NCBI GenBank assembly: GCA_019054805.1
Contig: JAHQIY010000007.1
Location: forward strand, 3,105,501 to 3,169,500
Origin: Brachionus manjavacas
Lineage: Eukaryota; Rotifera; Eurotatoria; Ploima; Brachionidae
Reading direction: 5' to 3'
Length of the DNA stretch: 64,000 bases
Position numbers and translations under genes: made by a program. Within the stretch, counting starts at the first letter, position 1, and each line of letters begins with the position of its first letter. Positions 10,372-21,646 of this stretch are shown in pieces. The notes beneath the pieces were generated by a model. That model searched no databases and was not told the DNA's origin. It saw only the letters and a program-made list of their open reading frames with translations.

Positions 10372-13300
10372 ATGAAGAAAATAGATTTTTTATTCAAATA
10401 TTTGATCAGTAAATGGACTCTAATTATTTATTTGTCAATTTTCGCGGTCACATTTTCTTTGGCGATTTTGCTTAGATTTGAATTGATCGAACAAAATGGA
10501 ATGATTAATCAAATTTTGAAAAGTAATCGAAAGAACTTATCCTAACAGCTTTGTTTAGATTTTTTTTTAATCAAAAGATAGTTTACACGACACGAGCATT
10601 ACTGATAGAAAATTCAACCCGGAAAGAAAAGGAAAAGAAAATTTGGAAAAAAAATTATTAAAAATATTTACAGAGAAAAATGTTAGCTCCTTAGCAAAAA
10701 TCTAAACTATTATCATTTTAATTTTTATTATAGGATTGCTTAAATAAAACTACTGAAATTTTTAATAATTCCTGTAAAAATGGAAATTCCAAATGTATAC
10801 AAAAATACGCTTGAGTTCATGAATGATTAATATTTTGCTTTTTTTTTAAAGATTTAGCTCAAAGTTTTTGCGGAGATGACTCATGGTTACTCTTCCGAGA
10901 TAATTGCTATAAGATATTTACTAATAAAACAAATTGGAAAAAGGCGGATGCAACTTGTTCGGCTCAAAATGCTTCATTATTTGAAGCAAAAAAAGAATAT
11001 TCGAAAAATTTTCTGGATTCTTTAGGTAATATTTTAAAGCTCTTATTTAAAATAATTGTCTTCAAATTTTACATAGTTAAAGTCTTGAATATCAAAGAGG
11101 GAATTTATTTTATTTCCTCCAGAAAATCGGATACGAAATACAATTGGTTTTGGAATTATGATACAAAAGTAATTTCTAAAGAATTTAAAAGTTAATTTAA
11201 ATTTTTCAAATTTAGAACAAAAAATGGCTACACGAAGAAGAATGCACCGAACTAGTGGTGTCGAGTGATAAGCGATATTTTGGAAAATACGAAGATTATA
11301 GCTGTAATTTTTCAAAACGAAAATTTATATGTCAAAAAAAGCTTCAAAATTACAGTCAAATCATACAAGATTTTATTTTTGAAAATTTTAATAATGTAAG
11401 TCCGAAAAATTTTTAAAAACTAATTTTTTTAAATTTTTCTCAAGCTAAATTTAAACAAAGTCCTGCTACAAGAAATAGAAAAGCTTACCAGAGAGAAGAA
11501 TTTTACTGAGTTAATAAATTTAAAAAATCAACAAAGACTCTTACAGATTATAATTGATAATATCACAAAATTTAATCAAGTTGATTCAGAGCTCTTATCA
11601 ATAAAATTTAACATTTTAAACAATATTTTGAAATTAGAATCAGCTCTATTCAAAAATGAACCCAATTTTAGCATTAAGTAAAATTTAAGCTTAAAATTTT
11701 TTCTAAATTATATTAAATTAATCTCAAAAAGATTTGTATTTGCAATAGAAAATTTGACAAAACAAATTTCGATCAGCAATTTGAGTCCCTTTAAATTTTC
11801 ATGCTCAAATTTTATGATAACTGTAAACGATTATCCCTTAGTGAACCGAAATAATTCAAATAATCTAAACTATTTACCGATTTCACAGGAATTTTATAGA
11901 AACTATGAAATACCCGGGCTATCTCGTGTAAACATAATTTCTAAAATCAAACCAAATAATGTTATTAAAATAAAAAACAAAGAATTGATGTTTCCGAGTG
12001 AATTTAATTCAGTTGTAAACTCTTTAAAGACTCGAATATCAGTTATCTATTTCAAAAATTCAAAACTATTTCAAAGCGATGATTTTTTGCTGTCAAATCC
12101 AATCATTAATGTTATGTTTTTTGTTATTTCGAACATGACTTCAATTTTCATAAACAATGCAATCGAGTATCAAACCAATTTTAAAAAAGTAAATTTTATT
12201 TTAAAAAATATTTAATTAAAAAATTTTTTAAGAAAGAATTAATTGACCAAAAATCAATTAAATGTGTAAGTTGGAATTTTCATGATACTAAAGGTGCTTG
12301 GTCTGATAGAAATTGTCGATTTTTACTTTATGATCCTTTAAGAGATATTTATAAATGTTCGTGTAATCACTCTAACATAGTTGGTTTAGCATATGTAAGT
12401 GGATTTTTTGATAAGAAAGAATTTAAAACTTTGAGATAAAATTTATTTTTACCAAATAGAATCATATAACACACGTAGAAAAATTAAGAGCGTCAAAGAC
12501 ATTGAATAATATTGGTTTAGTGTTTTCAACTTTTTGTCTTTTGTCTACTTTAATATCAAATTTAATCTTTAGGTAATAAATTAATTTTTAATTTAAATTT
12601 GATGATTGAATTTTTATTATAAAGAAAAATTAACAAGTCAGTACAAATAAAAATTAATGTTATTTTAGCATCAACACTATTGATAAGCAATGTTTTGTAT
12701 TTTTTAATATCAACAGTTAGTCCAACGATAAGCCTTAAATGTTGCTTGGTTTTTGGGGCACTGCTACATTATTTTTTAATATCTTCCTTTATGCTTTTTC
12801 TAACTAATTCAATAGTTCAATACTCTATTTTGATAAACATCGAAGAGAAAAAGATCAAAACTTTGTATCATAAATCTAAAATGCTTTCTTTTGGTGAGTT
12901 AAATTAAAAATATCTAATTTTTATTTTAATTATATTTATTTAAGTTCTCCCTGCAATTATACCATTGATAGTTTTATGTACAGATCATTCTCTTTACATT
13001 AATCAAAATTGTTCAATATGTTGGCTTAATGGAATTGGTTTTTATGTAGCATTTATCGCACCAACAGCATCGATTATTTTCTTGAATTTTGGATTTTTAT
13101 TTTCAATGATTTTCGCATTTTTTAATCTAACAATTCACTTAAAAATTTCAATTATAAGCAAAAAGCAAATAACCATTTCCTTTTGCTGTTTTATTTTAGC
13201 TAGTAATTTTTTAATTTTTAATTTTTAATTTTATAGATCAAGATTATTTTTTTAAGCTCAAACATGGTTAATTAGTCTCTATATACTGGTGGAACTTGGT

Positions 13301-13798
13301 TTAGAACTAATTTCCCAAATAGTGTTTTGCGTTTTTAACACCTTATTAGGTTTATCGATTTTCATTTCGTATGTTTATTTAACACAACCAGAATCAAGTC
13401 TATGGTACAAGTTTTATCATACAAAAGAGCGAAATAAAATCTTAGAACGTAATTCTTTAATTGAGAAAAATTTAGGCTTAAGACCGATTTTAAGAATTTG
13501 GCAAAATTCAATTTCCGAGCGTTTGTCTGATTCTCATTATTATGAAGAACTAATGAGCATTACAAATTATAATCCAGCTATTTTAAAAAAAAATTTAAAC
13601 ATGTCGTTAGACAATACAAGTGACTTCAACTCGAGACCAAACTCTTACTCAAACAAACTATTTGAAGATGATGTTGCTCTTCGGATTGATAAATTAAATC
13701 GATCTTTAATACGAATAAAAGCTTTAAATCAAGAAATTTCCTTCAAAAACGAAGTTGATTCACTAAATATCGTTGAATTACCATCGTTATTTTTTTGA
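10372..13798 (+). CDS. adhesion-type GPCR with extracellular C-type lectin domain
   Basis: Multi-exon seven-helix receptor. It starts at ATG 10372 with a hydrophobic segment (WTLIIYLSIFAVTFSLAILL) that acts as signal or anchor. A C-type lectin domain follows over three exons at about 10870-11340: FCGDDSWLLFRDNCYKIF, then a core with NWFWNYD, then EEECTELV and CNFSKRKFICQKK. Next come a helical/GAIN-like region (11450-12210) and a GPS at about 12255-12400 (KCVSWNFHDTKGAWSDRNC then CSCNHSNIVGLAY). The 7TM part begins with THVEKLRASKTLNNIGL. It includes LHYFLISSFMLFL (TM3), CWLNGIGFYVAFIAP (TM4-5) and VFCVFNTLLGLSIFISY (TM7), all typical of adhesion receptors. A long cytoplasmic tail ends at 13798. 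The splice phases I checked from 12190 to 12900 keep frame. The GPS lacks the usual HL-T/S cleavage residues. Ligand unknown. Confidence 0.8.
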
Positions 13799-14297
13799 TT
13801 TTTATTTAATAAAATTTTAATTCAAAATTTTTTAATTTGAGCTATGAAAAATTTATAATCGTTTTTTTTATCAAAGTGTCTTTGCCATATATGTGTCATA
13901 AATGTAAAAAATATTGCTCACTTTTTACAAAGAATAAAAAATTCAGCTTTTGATTAGAGATACAAAGCATTTCAGTTTGTAAAAAAGCTAGAAATTTTTA
14001 ATTGTTTATGATAATTTCAAGAAACTGTTAACTACATGAAAAGTTATCAAAAAAAATTTTCAAATTAAGTGGAATAACACTCACGATTCAAAATATTTGA
14101 AGTTTCAAGGATTCAATAAAGAAAAAAGAAAATTAGTGCTTTAAACAAAATTGCTTAACTTTTTATCAAAATAACCAATTTAAAAATTAATTAAAAATTA
14201 CTTTAACAGCTAATAATTTCTTTTAATAAAAAAATTAATAAATAAAAAAAGGAGAAGAAATGAAATAGAAAATCGCCAAATATACCATAATCTAATT
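13799..14297. other. intergenic, no gene seen
   Basis: AT-rich spacer between the receptor gene and the MULE insertion. Nothing recognisable on either strand. Confidence 0.5.
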
Positions 14298-14332
14298 GTT
14301 GCACAGGAGGTATGACATAAGATCGAAATTAA

Positions 14333-15286
14333 AAATTATCGAAAGGGATTACTTCAAAAGATAAACTGTTTTACTTTGAAGATTCAGGTTTGGAAAATAA
14401 AGATGAGTCACGAGTGATTATTTTTACAACTGAGAGTAATTTGAAACTATTGAATACTTTTAATGAGTGGTATGCAGACGGTACCTTTGATATTTCGCCC
14501 TCATTCTTTAAACAAGTATATACCATTCATGTTTTAATAAATGGTATAAATTTGCCACTTGTTTACGGAATACTCCCAGACAAGAAAGAAATAACCTATG
14601 TTAAGTTTTTGCGACTTGTTAAGAAGCACTTAAGCATTAATCCTAAATTTGTAAATTGTGATTTCGAAAAAGCAGCTATTAATGCATTCCAAAAAGTTTT
14701 TAAGTGTGAAATACATGGCTGCTTTTTCCACTTATCACAGGCTTGGTTTAGGCGAATAGATAATAAAATTAAAGAGTGGAATTCGAACGATAAGTTTAGG
14801 AGTACTTATCGAAGATTACAATCTCTTGCATTTTTACCCCAGAAAGACGTTGTTGAAGGTTTTAATATAGTCAAGAAAGAGGCTTTAGAAATAAATGAGT
14901 TAAATGATTTGATATGTTATGTAGAAAAAAATTACATTGGTAGAAAAGACAAAAAAGCCCGATTTCCAATTGCTTATTGGAATCTTTATGAGAGAGTTAA
15001 AGAGGACTTGCCGCGAACAAATAATAACATAGAGTCTTGGCATTCTAGAATCAAACCAGATGCACGAAACAATTTGACGTTGTCCAAAGTAATTGAATTG
15101 TTTCGACTTGAGCAAAGTAATATGGAGTCGGATTATGCTCTACTGTCGACCGGAGAGATTTTGAGTAGTACAAGAACGAAACAAAAGAAAAAAAATCAAA
15201 AGATAAAATTGATGGTTGAACAGTATACTCAGAATAAAATTGGGATGTTTTTGGACGGTATGGGTGAAAATTTGAAAAGTAATTGA
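14333..15286 (+). CDS. MULE transposase core (no start codon)
   Basis: Open frame of about 318 codons from 14333, closing with TGA at 15286. It holds the MULE transposase domain: the first catalytic Asp in WYADGTFDISPSFF, followed by QVYTIHVLINGINLPLVYG; the second in VNCDFEKAAINAFQKVF, followed by the Cys-His segment CEIHGCFFHLSQAW; and the likely Glu in NNNIESWHSRIKPDARN. All three acidic residues are present, so the core looks intact. No ATG precedes the domain in frame: the frame opens inside the left terminal repeat, and the first in-frame ATG lies near the C-terminus. The N-terminal zinc-finger/DNA-binding part seen in full-length relatives is absent. Either the protein relies on an unusual start or the element is an N-terminally deleted derivative. 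Confidence 0.85.
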   Translation, partial: KLSKGITSKDKLFYFEDSGLENKDESRVIIFTTESNLKLLNTFNEWYADGTFDISPSFFKQVYTIHVLINGINLPLVYGILPDKKEITYVKFLRLVKKHLSINPKFVNCDFEKAAINAFQKVFKCEIHGCFFHLSQAWFRRIDNKIKEWNSNDKFRSTYRRLQSLAFLPQKDVVEGFNIVKKEALEINELNDLICYVEKNYIGRKDKKARFPIAYWNLYERVKEDLPRTNNNIESWHSRIKPDARNNLTLSKVIELFRLEQSNMESDYALLSTGEILSSTRTKQKKKNQKIKLMVEQYTQNKIGMFLDGMGENLKSN

Positions 15287-15299
15287 TAAAATTAGAACA

Positions 15300-15505
15300 A
15301 CAAATTTAAGTTTTTTATCGGTTTCGATATTTTTTTCTTAAAATTTAGTTTCGATAATAAAGTAAAAAAATAATTAATTCGATAATTTTTTTTTTCGATA
15401 TTCTTCTTTTCGATATTTTATTTTTCGATAAAAAAAATATAGGTGACTTTTCGATAATTTTTTTTTCGATACTTTTACCTTTCGATATTTTTTTTTTCGA
15501 TATTA
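15300..15505. repeat. TTCGATA-type short repeats inside the MULE right end
   Basis: At least ten copies of TTCGATA spaced by T-runs lie between the transposase stop and the right terminus. The left terminus carries the complementary words ATCGAAA and TATCGAAAGG. Subterminal repeated words like this are often transposase-binding sites in DNA transposons; that role here is inferred. Confidence 0.75.
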
Positions 15506-15791
15506 TGTCCGTTCCCCGTTGCACATTCAGGGTTTAGTTTAAATACTCGACTGTTTTTTTTAAATTTTGTGAATCTTCAATATGTTTTCATTAACACCCA
15601 TTTATAAAAACAAATTGTCATTATTGAATTAAAAAACAAAACTTTATCGAAAAAGAATTCCTTTAATTACAAAAAAAATTTGAATAAAAATTAACGTCAA
15701 AAAGTTAATTTATTTTTGATAAATTTAAAGCGTTTAATAACGATAAGTTAAATCTAAAAAATTTTTAATAAAATGAAAAAAAATTAAAATT

Positions 15792-16596
15792 ATGTCGGAT
15801 AATAGAGAATCAGGTTCGTAGACCTATTAATACCAGGTATAAAGCAAAATTTAACTAATCTTTTTAAAGCTAGATTGAAAAATTTGGAAAGGGGTCAGAT
15901 CCTTGATGAAGTTACTCGTCAACGACGTCAACGAAAAGCACTAGAAGCTCTTGAAAGAGATAACTTTCAGGATGATATTTCAGCAGCAAATATATCCGAC
16001 TCGAGACTTCAAATCAATAAAAAATTTCAACAAAGATTCACTATTGAAATTGAAAACGATACTCACACTAGAGAATCTGGATCTAGTTTAAATCAAACAG
16101 GGCAAAATTCAGAAATAATTAATAGCTTTATCAATGAACCACCAAACTCTGGAACCAAAAGAAAAAAGCTCAAAACCGAATCGAGACTTAGATTTAAAAA
16201 AAATTTTGCTACTCTTTTGGAGGAAGAAGTAATTAAGTTAAAATAAACTAATCAGATACAATTTTTATCATTTTTAGTATTTAAATGTGAGAGATAAAAA
16301 ATACAACTATTTTAGCATTTCAGTGCCAGATACTAAATTTCCAAAGAGAAAATTTTGTTCAGTGTGTGGCTTTTATTCAAATTACACATGTGTCCAATGC
16401 GGATCAAGATATTGCAGCACAAAATGCCTTCAAACTCACAAGGATACAAGGTAAAAATAATAAAAATAGTTTTCTTTGGAAAAATTTTTTAAATTTATTA
16501 AATTGCAATTACAACTTTAAAGAAAATTTTTCCGAATTTAATGATTAAATATATTTTTATTCGAATTTGTTTAGATGCTTAAAGTGGACAGCATAA
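15792..16596 (+). CDS. ZNHIT1: ZNHIT1 (zinc finger HIT domain protein 1)
   Basis: Subunit of the SRCAP/SWR1 nucleosome remodeller that deposits histone H2A.Z. Four exons. Exon 1 is 15792-15813 (MSDNRES). Exon 2, 15870-16236, starts with ARLKNLERGQILDEVTRQRR and includes ALERDNFQDD and LRFKKNFATLLEEE, the conserved N-terminal and central segments. Exon 3, 16316-16450, holds the HIT zinc finger KFCSVCGFYSNYTCVQCGSR followed by YCSTKCLQTHKDTR. Exon 4, 16575-16596, gives CLKWTA and the stop, the usual end of the family. Cys/His ligands of the finger are all present. The protein is about 180 residues, a little longer than the 154 of vertebrates because of a Ser/Asn-rich linker after residue 60. 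It is convergent with the tectonic gene on the other strand, with only about 31 bases between the stops. Confidence 0.92.
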
Positions 16597-16627
16597 GAGC
16601 CTTAAGATTGATGTAAAAAAATTTGTT

Positions 16628-19600
16628 TTAAAATAAATAAAAAATGTAAAAATAAAGTGCTATTAAAAAATATTTTAAATTATAACTGATTAATGCTCCA
16701 TTAGAGCTAATTAAAGGTGCAAAAAAATCATTTGAAACAATTGCGCTTTGTTTAAATAACTTGGCTTCTTCAAATTTTGAACTTAAGCTGACGTCAACAA
16801 AAGTAACAAAAGTCGAAACTTTTATATAATCAGTGCACATGATGTTAAAACACTTAGTTTAAAAAAATTTATTTTCAAAAGTATAAAAAATAAAAAAAAT
16901 TTTACTTTTAATTCAACATCATTTTGCAGCCATTGATACTCAGCTTTTATGATTTTATTAAAAGGCTTGAGAACATTTCCAACTTTGGCATATGCGATCT
17001 GAATGCTTAAACCTGTCGGCATTTGGTTACATGAACCAAAAATTGTTTCAAAGTTTGAGCCCTTGGAGACATCGAAATTAAAAACTGAATCAAAATTAAA
17101 AAAAATTAATACCGTAAATATATTTTCAACTTGGATCCACCCTCCATTCGGATCATATCTAATCAAATCTTGATATGAAGCTACAAAATTAGGCAATATT
17201 CCATTTTCTAGATGAACATTTTTTATTAGGTTGCCAAGATTTTTACATGTTTGAGTTAAATCCGAAAGTTTTTCAACTCTAAATAGATTTTTTTGAAAAA
17301 TATTAAATCAAGTTAATTTAGATAAATACGGTATTAAACAATCAGTTGCCATATTCTTTCCAAATTCAATTGGAACCCGCAAGCTTGGATCACAATTAGA
17401 CGATGGATTTAGAATTTTAATGCTTAAATGTAAAAATTTTGAATTTTAAATAATTTAAATTGTGAAAAGAAAAAAAATAACCTTGTGGGGTCGGATTGAT
17501 TAATGTATGATATCTGAATTGGTGAACCAATTTTGTATCCCAGAGGAGTTTTTACACTCATATTTCTATTAGCCTAAAAGTAAAATAATTTTAAAATGGA
17601 TTCAATTTTTTTTCGACTTACATTTTTAAATTCTAGCTTAAAATTTTGGGTATAATATTGTGTGCTGTTAAGAAAAGATCTCTCCAAGAATTCATATGTT
17701 ATAAGTGCGTTTTTAATGCCCGATGGATTTTGGTATTCAATTATTAAGTGATAAGAAGATATAAAAAGTCTATCCGGCATGTTATTTATTAAAAATTCAC
17801 AGTCCTGTAATGAATTATTAAGTGAACAATTTTTGTCTATTTGAATTAGACTTGAGCAAGTGTCGAATAAACTAGTTTGATTTAAACAATTAACAAGATA
17901 TTGTGGGCTCTAAAATAGAAGTATTAATAATTGAAATTAAAATTTTGTTATATTACATTTATAATTTTTAAATTATTAAACATGCTTGTTTCATTAATTA
18001 TTATGGCATCAGTAATATTGGTTAGATCTATTGTAAATTGCTTTTCTCTATTTTTTAAATAGTGGAATGGTACGACATCATTTGGTTTTTGTGATGTCAA
18101 ATACGAAATTTGATTTTGATCGTTTACTACCCAAATGTAGTCCGATATCTTTAGTTGATCAAATAAGTTTTTATTAATCAAAAAATGTTAGATTACTTTA
18201 CATCAAAGAAAGTTTTGTTTGTATTCAAAGATATAGTTGATTCATAAAATGGAAATTTTTGAAAATCTGCTTGAGTTGTCAAATAATTGTTGCTATTGGA
18301 TGGTAAGATAATCTCTTATTTTAAAATATTAATTTATTTTAAAAAACTTAAAATAAGTAGAAGTAGTAGTAGTATTAGGAGTGACAGCTGTGACAAATGC
18401 GCATGTATTTGCGGAGTTCAGTTTTTAAGGCTGCACTATATTGGCTGGTGCCTTATCTAACTTTATTAAACAAGTTTATAAAAAGTTTTTTGAGTTTTGA
18501 GTTGTTGAGCTTATTATGATTTTTACGCTAACAATTTTCAACAATTTCAAAATTATCAATGTATTCTTTAATTTTTGAAATATTTTGCTTTTCTTTTTTA
18601 TTTTTTTTGTAAAATTCACGAAATTAAAAAATTTAGTGCTATCTGAATTCTTTATTTTTGACTCAAAATTCGTAATCTACGCCCTCGAAAACCCCATAAA
18701 AAATATTTTTTGGGGGGGCTAGAAAAAAAATTTTTACACCCAGGGTTCCAATTGTTGTTCTTTAAGACTCAAACTCAAATATAAAACTATAAAAATATAC
18801 TAAAAAAGTATACCGAAAGAGCATAAATTCTCTACATGCTTATGTAATTTAGAAGAAAAAAAAGGGTGTGGCGGTTTTTGTTGGCTAAAAAAAGGAAAAA
18901 AATGTGTTTTTTCTGGTTTAAATCGTTTCTCCTCCGAGGGATCAATTAAGAGCCCACTTTTCTTTTTTTTTTTTTAAATCTAGACAAAATTCTGAACAAA
19001 TCTATGGTTTTTCTTTTATACATTATTGCTTTATTTTTAAAAAAATCTTAAAAAATCTTTATTTTTAGGTGCACAACTACTGTTTTTTTTTTGATTTTCC
19101 TGAAAAATATGCTTTTAGGACTTGACCGTATGTTGTACCCTTATTGTATTAGGAGGTTACAATAATGGGCGTAGATAACGAATTTTGAGTCAAAAACAAA
19201 GAATTCAGATAGCACTAAAGTCTTGAATTTCAACAACTTTACCAAATTTCACCGCTGCGAATAGCTCCATTAAAAAAATTCAAGTAAAATTTTGTCTTAA
19301 AAAATTAGAAGCTCGATCATTATACACTAGCTAGTCTCTACAAGACACTTATTTACTCAATTAGAGATTAAGATTTTCTATATCTAAACTCATTTTCTCA
19401 ATCAGGTTTTTTTTTATTTTTTTTTTCAAATAAATAAATAACATAACTTTTTCATTACCATCACATTGCATACATTGTCGAACACAAAAACTAAATAGCT
19501 TCTAAAAATAAAGCAGCATAAAAATTTCTCTGAGTCTTTAGATCACATACGAGGTTTTTTGTGATTTTCATATTTTTGTCTTTATTTTTCTAACTTCTTT

Positions 19601-21403
19601 AATTTCCTAACTTAAAAATCCTTTAATTATTAGCTATGTTTGCTATCTTATCACATACCACCGTCTTTTTTTATAAATTATCAAATTTAAAATATTTTCA
19701 AATTTTTTTAAATTTATCTGAAGGAGCATAATTCAGTCACTCTCAATTACAATTCAGGACTAAGCAGAAGATTTTGTTTCAGTTGAAAAATAAAAAAAAC
19801 ATAGTCCCGTTAGAACCAAATCCACAATGCTAGCAAAAATAAAAAATATAAAAATTTAAAATTTAAATACAAAATATAAATTCAAATCTTTAAAAAATTA
19901 TTTTCCAATTCTTGAATAATATTTACGCTCTATAACTTTGTGTTTACGATTAGACAATCAATGAAAAGACTCATATCTCTTTTAAATCCTACATCAACTA
20001 ATTTTTTTGGTCCTTTAATTGAATATTCCATTTTTTTCATAGAATAATTTAAGGATTTAAGGATCACTGATTTTTTGCACCAGACGGATGCATCAGTATT
20101 TGATTATCACCAAAAAAAATGAAATATTCTAGTGAAAAAGCTAAAAATTTCAACGAGCGAGCAAATAAAATTTATTTTATAAAATTTATTTAATAGTAAA
20201 CCGCTGCAAATAAAATTTATTTTACAAAATTTTAAATTTAATGTTCGAATTTTAACCAGAAAAAAACTAAGGTAACTAGAAGAACAGGTGTTCGTCGTTT
20301 TGACCACACCCAAATCCACAAATACTTAGAATTGATAACATGAGAAAATCAGAAATTAATAAAAACTATTTCCAACTCAAATTCAACATGCTTCAAAACA
20401 CCAGAGACACAGATTAATTTCAAAAAGTTAAATTAAAATAAACTCAGAAAATTTTTTATAAATTTCAATTAATCCATCTAAATTTATGTTCTTTCTATTA
20501 TATTTAGAATTTAATTTTTTTTGCCAAATTCTTCATTCTCCAATTCAAATTTGATCTTAATTTCCTTATTTGTAATCTGCTCAATGATACTAAAAATTTC
20601 AACGTTGCAGGCTTACTCTAATACAAAAATTAGACTATGCTATTCGCACGAAACCCTAAAATTTTCTCTTAATTATTTAAAAGGAATTATTTATAATTAT
20701 CCCTTAATAAATATCTTTCTTTTTTAAAAAAATCTGGGTATTCTAAATTTTTTCAAAAATTAAATGATCAGTTAGGTCATTTAATTGTAATTAATGTTAT
20801 CTATACCTTTATACTCAACACAAAACAAAGATGAGGCCGTATTAATTATATATGGCGTATTACTGGTGAAAACGATATTTTTTGGTACACAAGCTCTTAA
20901 AATTCCGTTTTGACTAGAAAAAAATTAACTTTATTTAAACAATTAAAATAATAAACCGCTGGAAATTTTCGTATGCACCTATTTTTAAATTTAAACTTCT
21001 GTAAAAAATTTACTGATTTGTAAATGATATTATCTGAGAATAAAATTAATAAAAAAATTTAATATAAATTTTAAATGTAGATTTTTTTATAGTCATTAGA
21101 AGTTATAAAAATAAATGCATGCGAAGATTTGCATGGTCTTCCATCTTAAAAAAATAATATACTTTTGTTCCTGTTGCTGCTGCTTACATTTGAATGCATT
21201 CAAATCTTCTATAGAGCATTCAGGATCACAGCAGCATAACAAATCGCAGAGACCATTTGTGGCATCACATGGACAGAAGATTTCATCTTGTATAAATTTT
21301 TTTAAATATTTTTATTTTGAAATTATTATTATAAAAAGTTATTACTTTGGAAGGTTTTATGGAATAAAAAAGCGATAGATAACAAGATTTCGAGCGCATA
21401 CAT
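16628..21403 (-). CDS. tectonic family protein, copy B (downstream paralogue)
   Basis: Tectonics are secreted or membrane-tethered proteins of the ciliary transition zone. Exon 1 (ATG 21403) encodes a signal peptide, MYALEILLSIAFLFHKTF. Exon 2 has the family's cysteine-rich signature, FCPCDATNGLCDLLCCCD then PECSIEDLNAFKC. The next exon (about 20930-20800) reads ACVPKNIVFTSNTPYIINTA. Further exons at 18300-16628 include FPFYESTISLNTNKTFF, SPQYLVNCLNQTSLFDTC, LGYKIGSPIQISYINQS, MATDCLIP and KVSTFVTFVDVSLSS. The C-terminus is hydrophobic, as in copy A. Exons between about 20.8 and 18.3 kb could not be assigned securely (one candidate at 20600-20515 contains CNVEIFSIIEQITNKEIK), and this stretch carries a MITE. 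An X-box-like site lies just upstream. The gene is probably functional, but completeness is unproven. Confidence 0.8.
18632..19219. mobile_element. 588-bp inverted-repeat element (MITE-like) in a tectonic intron
   Basis: The left arm begins TTTAGTGCTATCTGAATTCT, then TTATTTTTGACTCAAAATTC. The right arm, read in reverse complement, begins TTTAGTGCTATCTGAATTCT, then TTGTTTTTGACTCAAAATTC. Pairing runs about 53 bp to TACGCCC, and weaker pairing extends about 25 bp outward on both sides (GTAAAATTCACG against the right flank). The interior is non-coding. No convincing target duplication was found. It lies in the uncertain long intron of tectonic copy B. Confidence 0.75.
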
Positions 21404-21470
21404 TTTTGGAATGGGTTTTAAAAGATATCATAAATAGCTATTTTTTTGAAAAAAAATTAATAATAAATAT

Positions 21471-21484
21471 ATTTCCATAGATAC
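21471..21484 (-). promoter_or_regulatory. X-box-like RFX site upstream of tectonic copy B
   Basis: Minus strand GTATCTATGGAAAT. It fits 13 of 14 positions of the X-box consensus GTHNYYATRRNAAC; only the last base differs. It lies 68-81 bp upstream of the tectonic B start codon, the usual distance for RFX sites in ciliary genes. Confidence 0.6.
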
Positions 21485-21646
21485 TAAAATGTTTACTAAA
21501 ATTCCATAAATTATATCTTATCTACACTTTTTAAAATTAAGGTTAATTTTTTATTATCGTTTATCTACATGTCTTTATTGGTCAACAGTGATAAATCAAA
21601 TTATTTTAGATTGAAAAAAAACATTATTTTATTTTTATTAAAAAAT

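Larger units (their letters stand above)
14298..15525 (+). mobile_element. short MULE DNA transposon with TIRs and 8-bp target duplication
   Basis: The direct repeat GTTGCACA occurs at 14298-14305 and 15518-15525. Between them the element (14306-15517, 1212 bp) has imperfect terminal inverted repeats: left GGAGGTATGACATAAGATCG, right (reverse complement) GGGGAACGGACATAATATCG. Both then continue through ATCGAAA-type sequence to TATCGAAAGG, about 42 bp in all. It carries one transposase reading frame on the plus strand. The 8-9 bp duplication, GG-starting ends and DDE transposase are all typical of Mutator-like elements. It lies between the GPCR and ZNHIT1 genes and breaks neither. Confidence 0.85.

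Noticed and set aside
14390-14392. TTG at 14390 as the MULE transposase start
   Set aside because: The frame is open further upstream with sequence that still aligns to MULE transposases (LFYFEDSGLENKD), and non-ATG starts are not expected here.
19940-20060. Minus-strand peptide MEYSIKGPKKLVDVGFKRDM as a tectonic B exon
   Set aside because: Possible, but similarity to copy A is too weak and the splice phase cannot be fixed, so it is not listed as an exon.
20107-20319. Minus-strand 70-codon ORF in tectonic B
   Set aside because: Contains a duplicated AT-rich direct repeat (AAATAAAATTTATTTTA words), no tectonic similarity and no splice support.
21115-21378. Plus-strand 87-codon ORF with a CSCCCCLH segment
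   Set aside because: Antisense of the tectonic B cysteine-rich exon.
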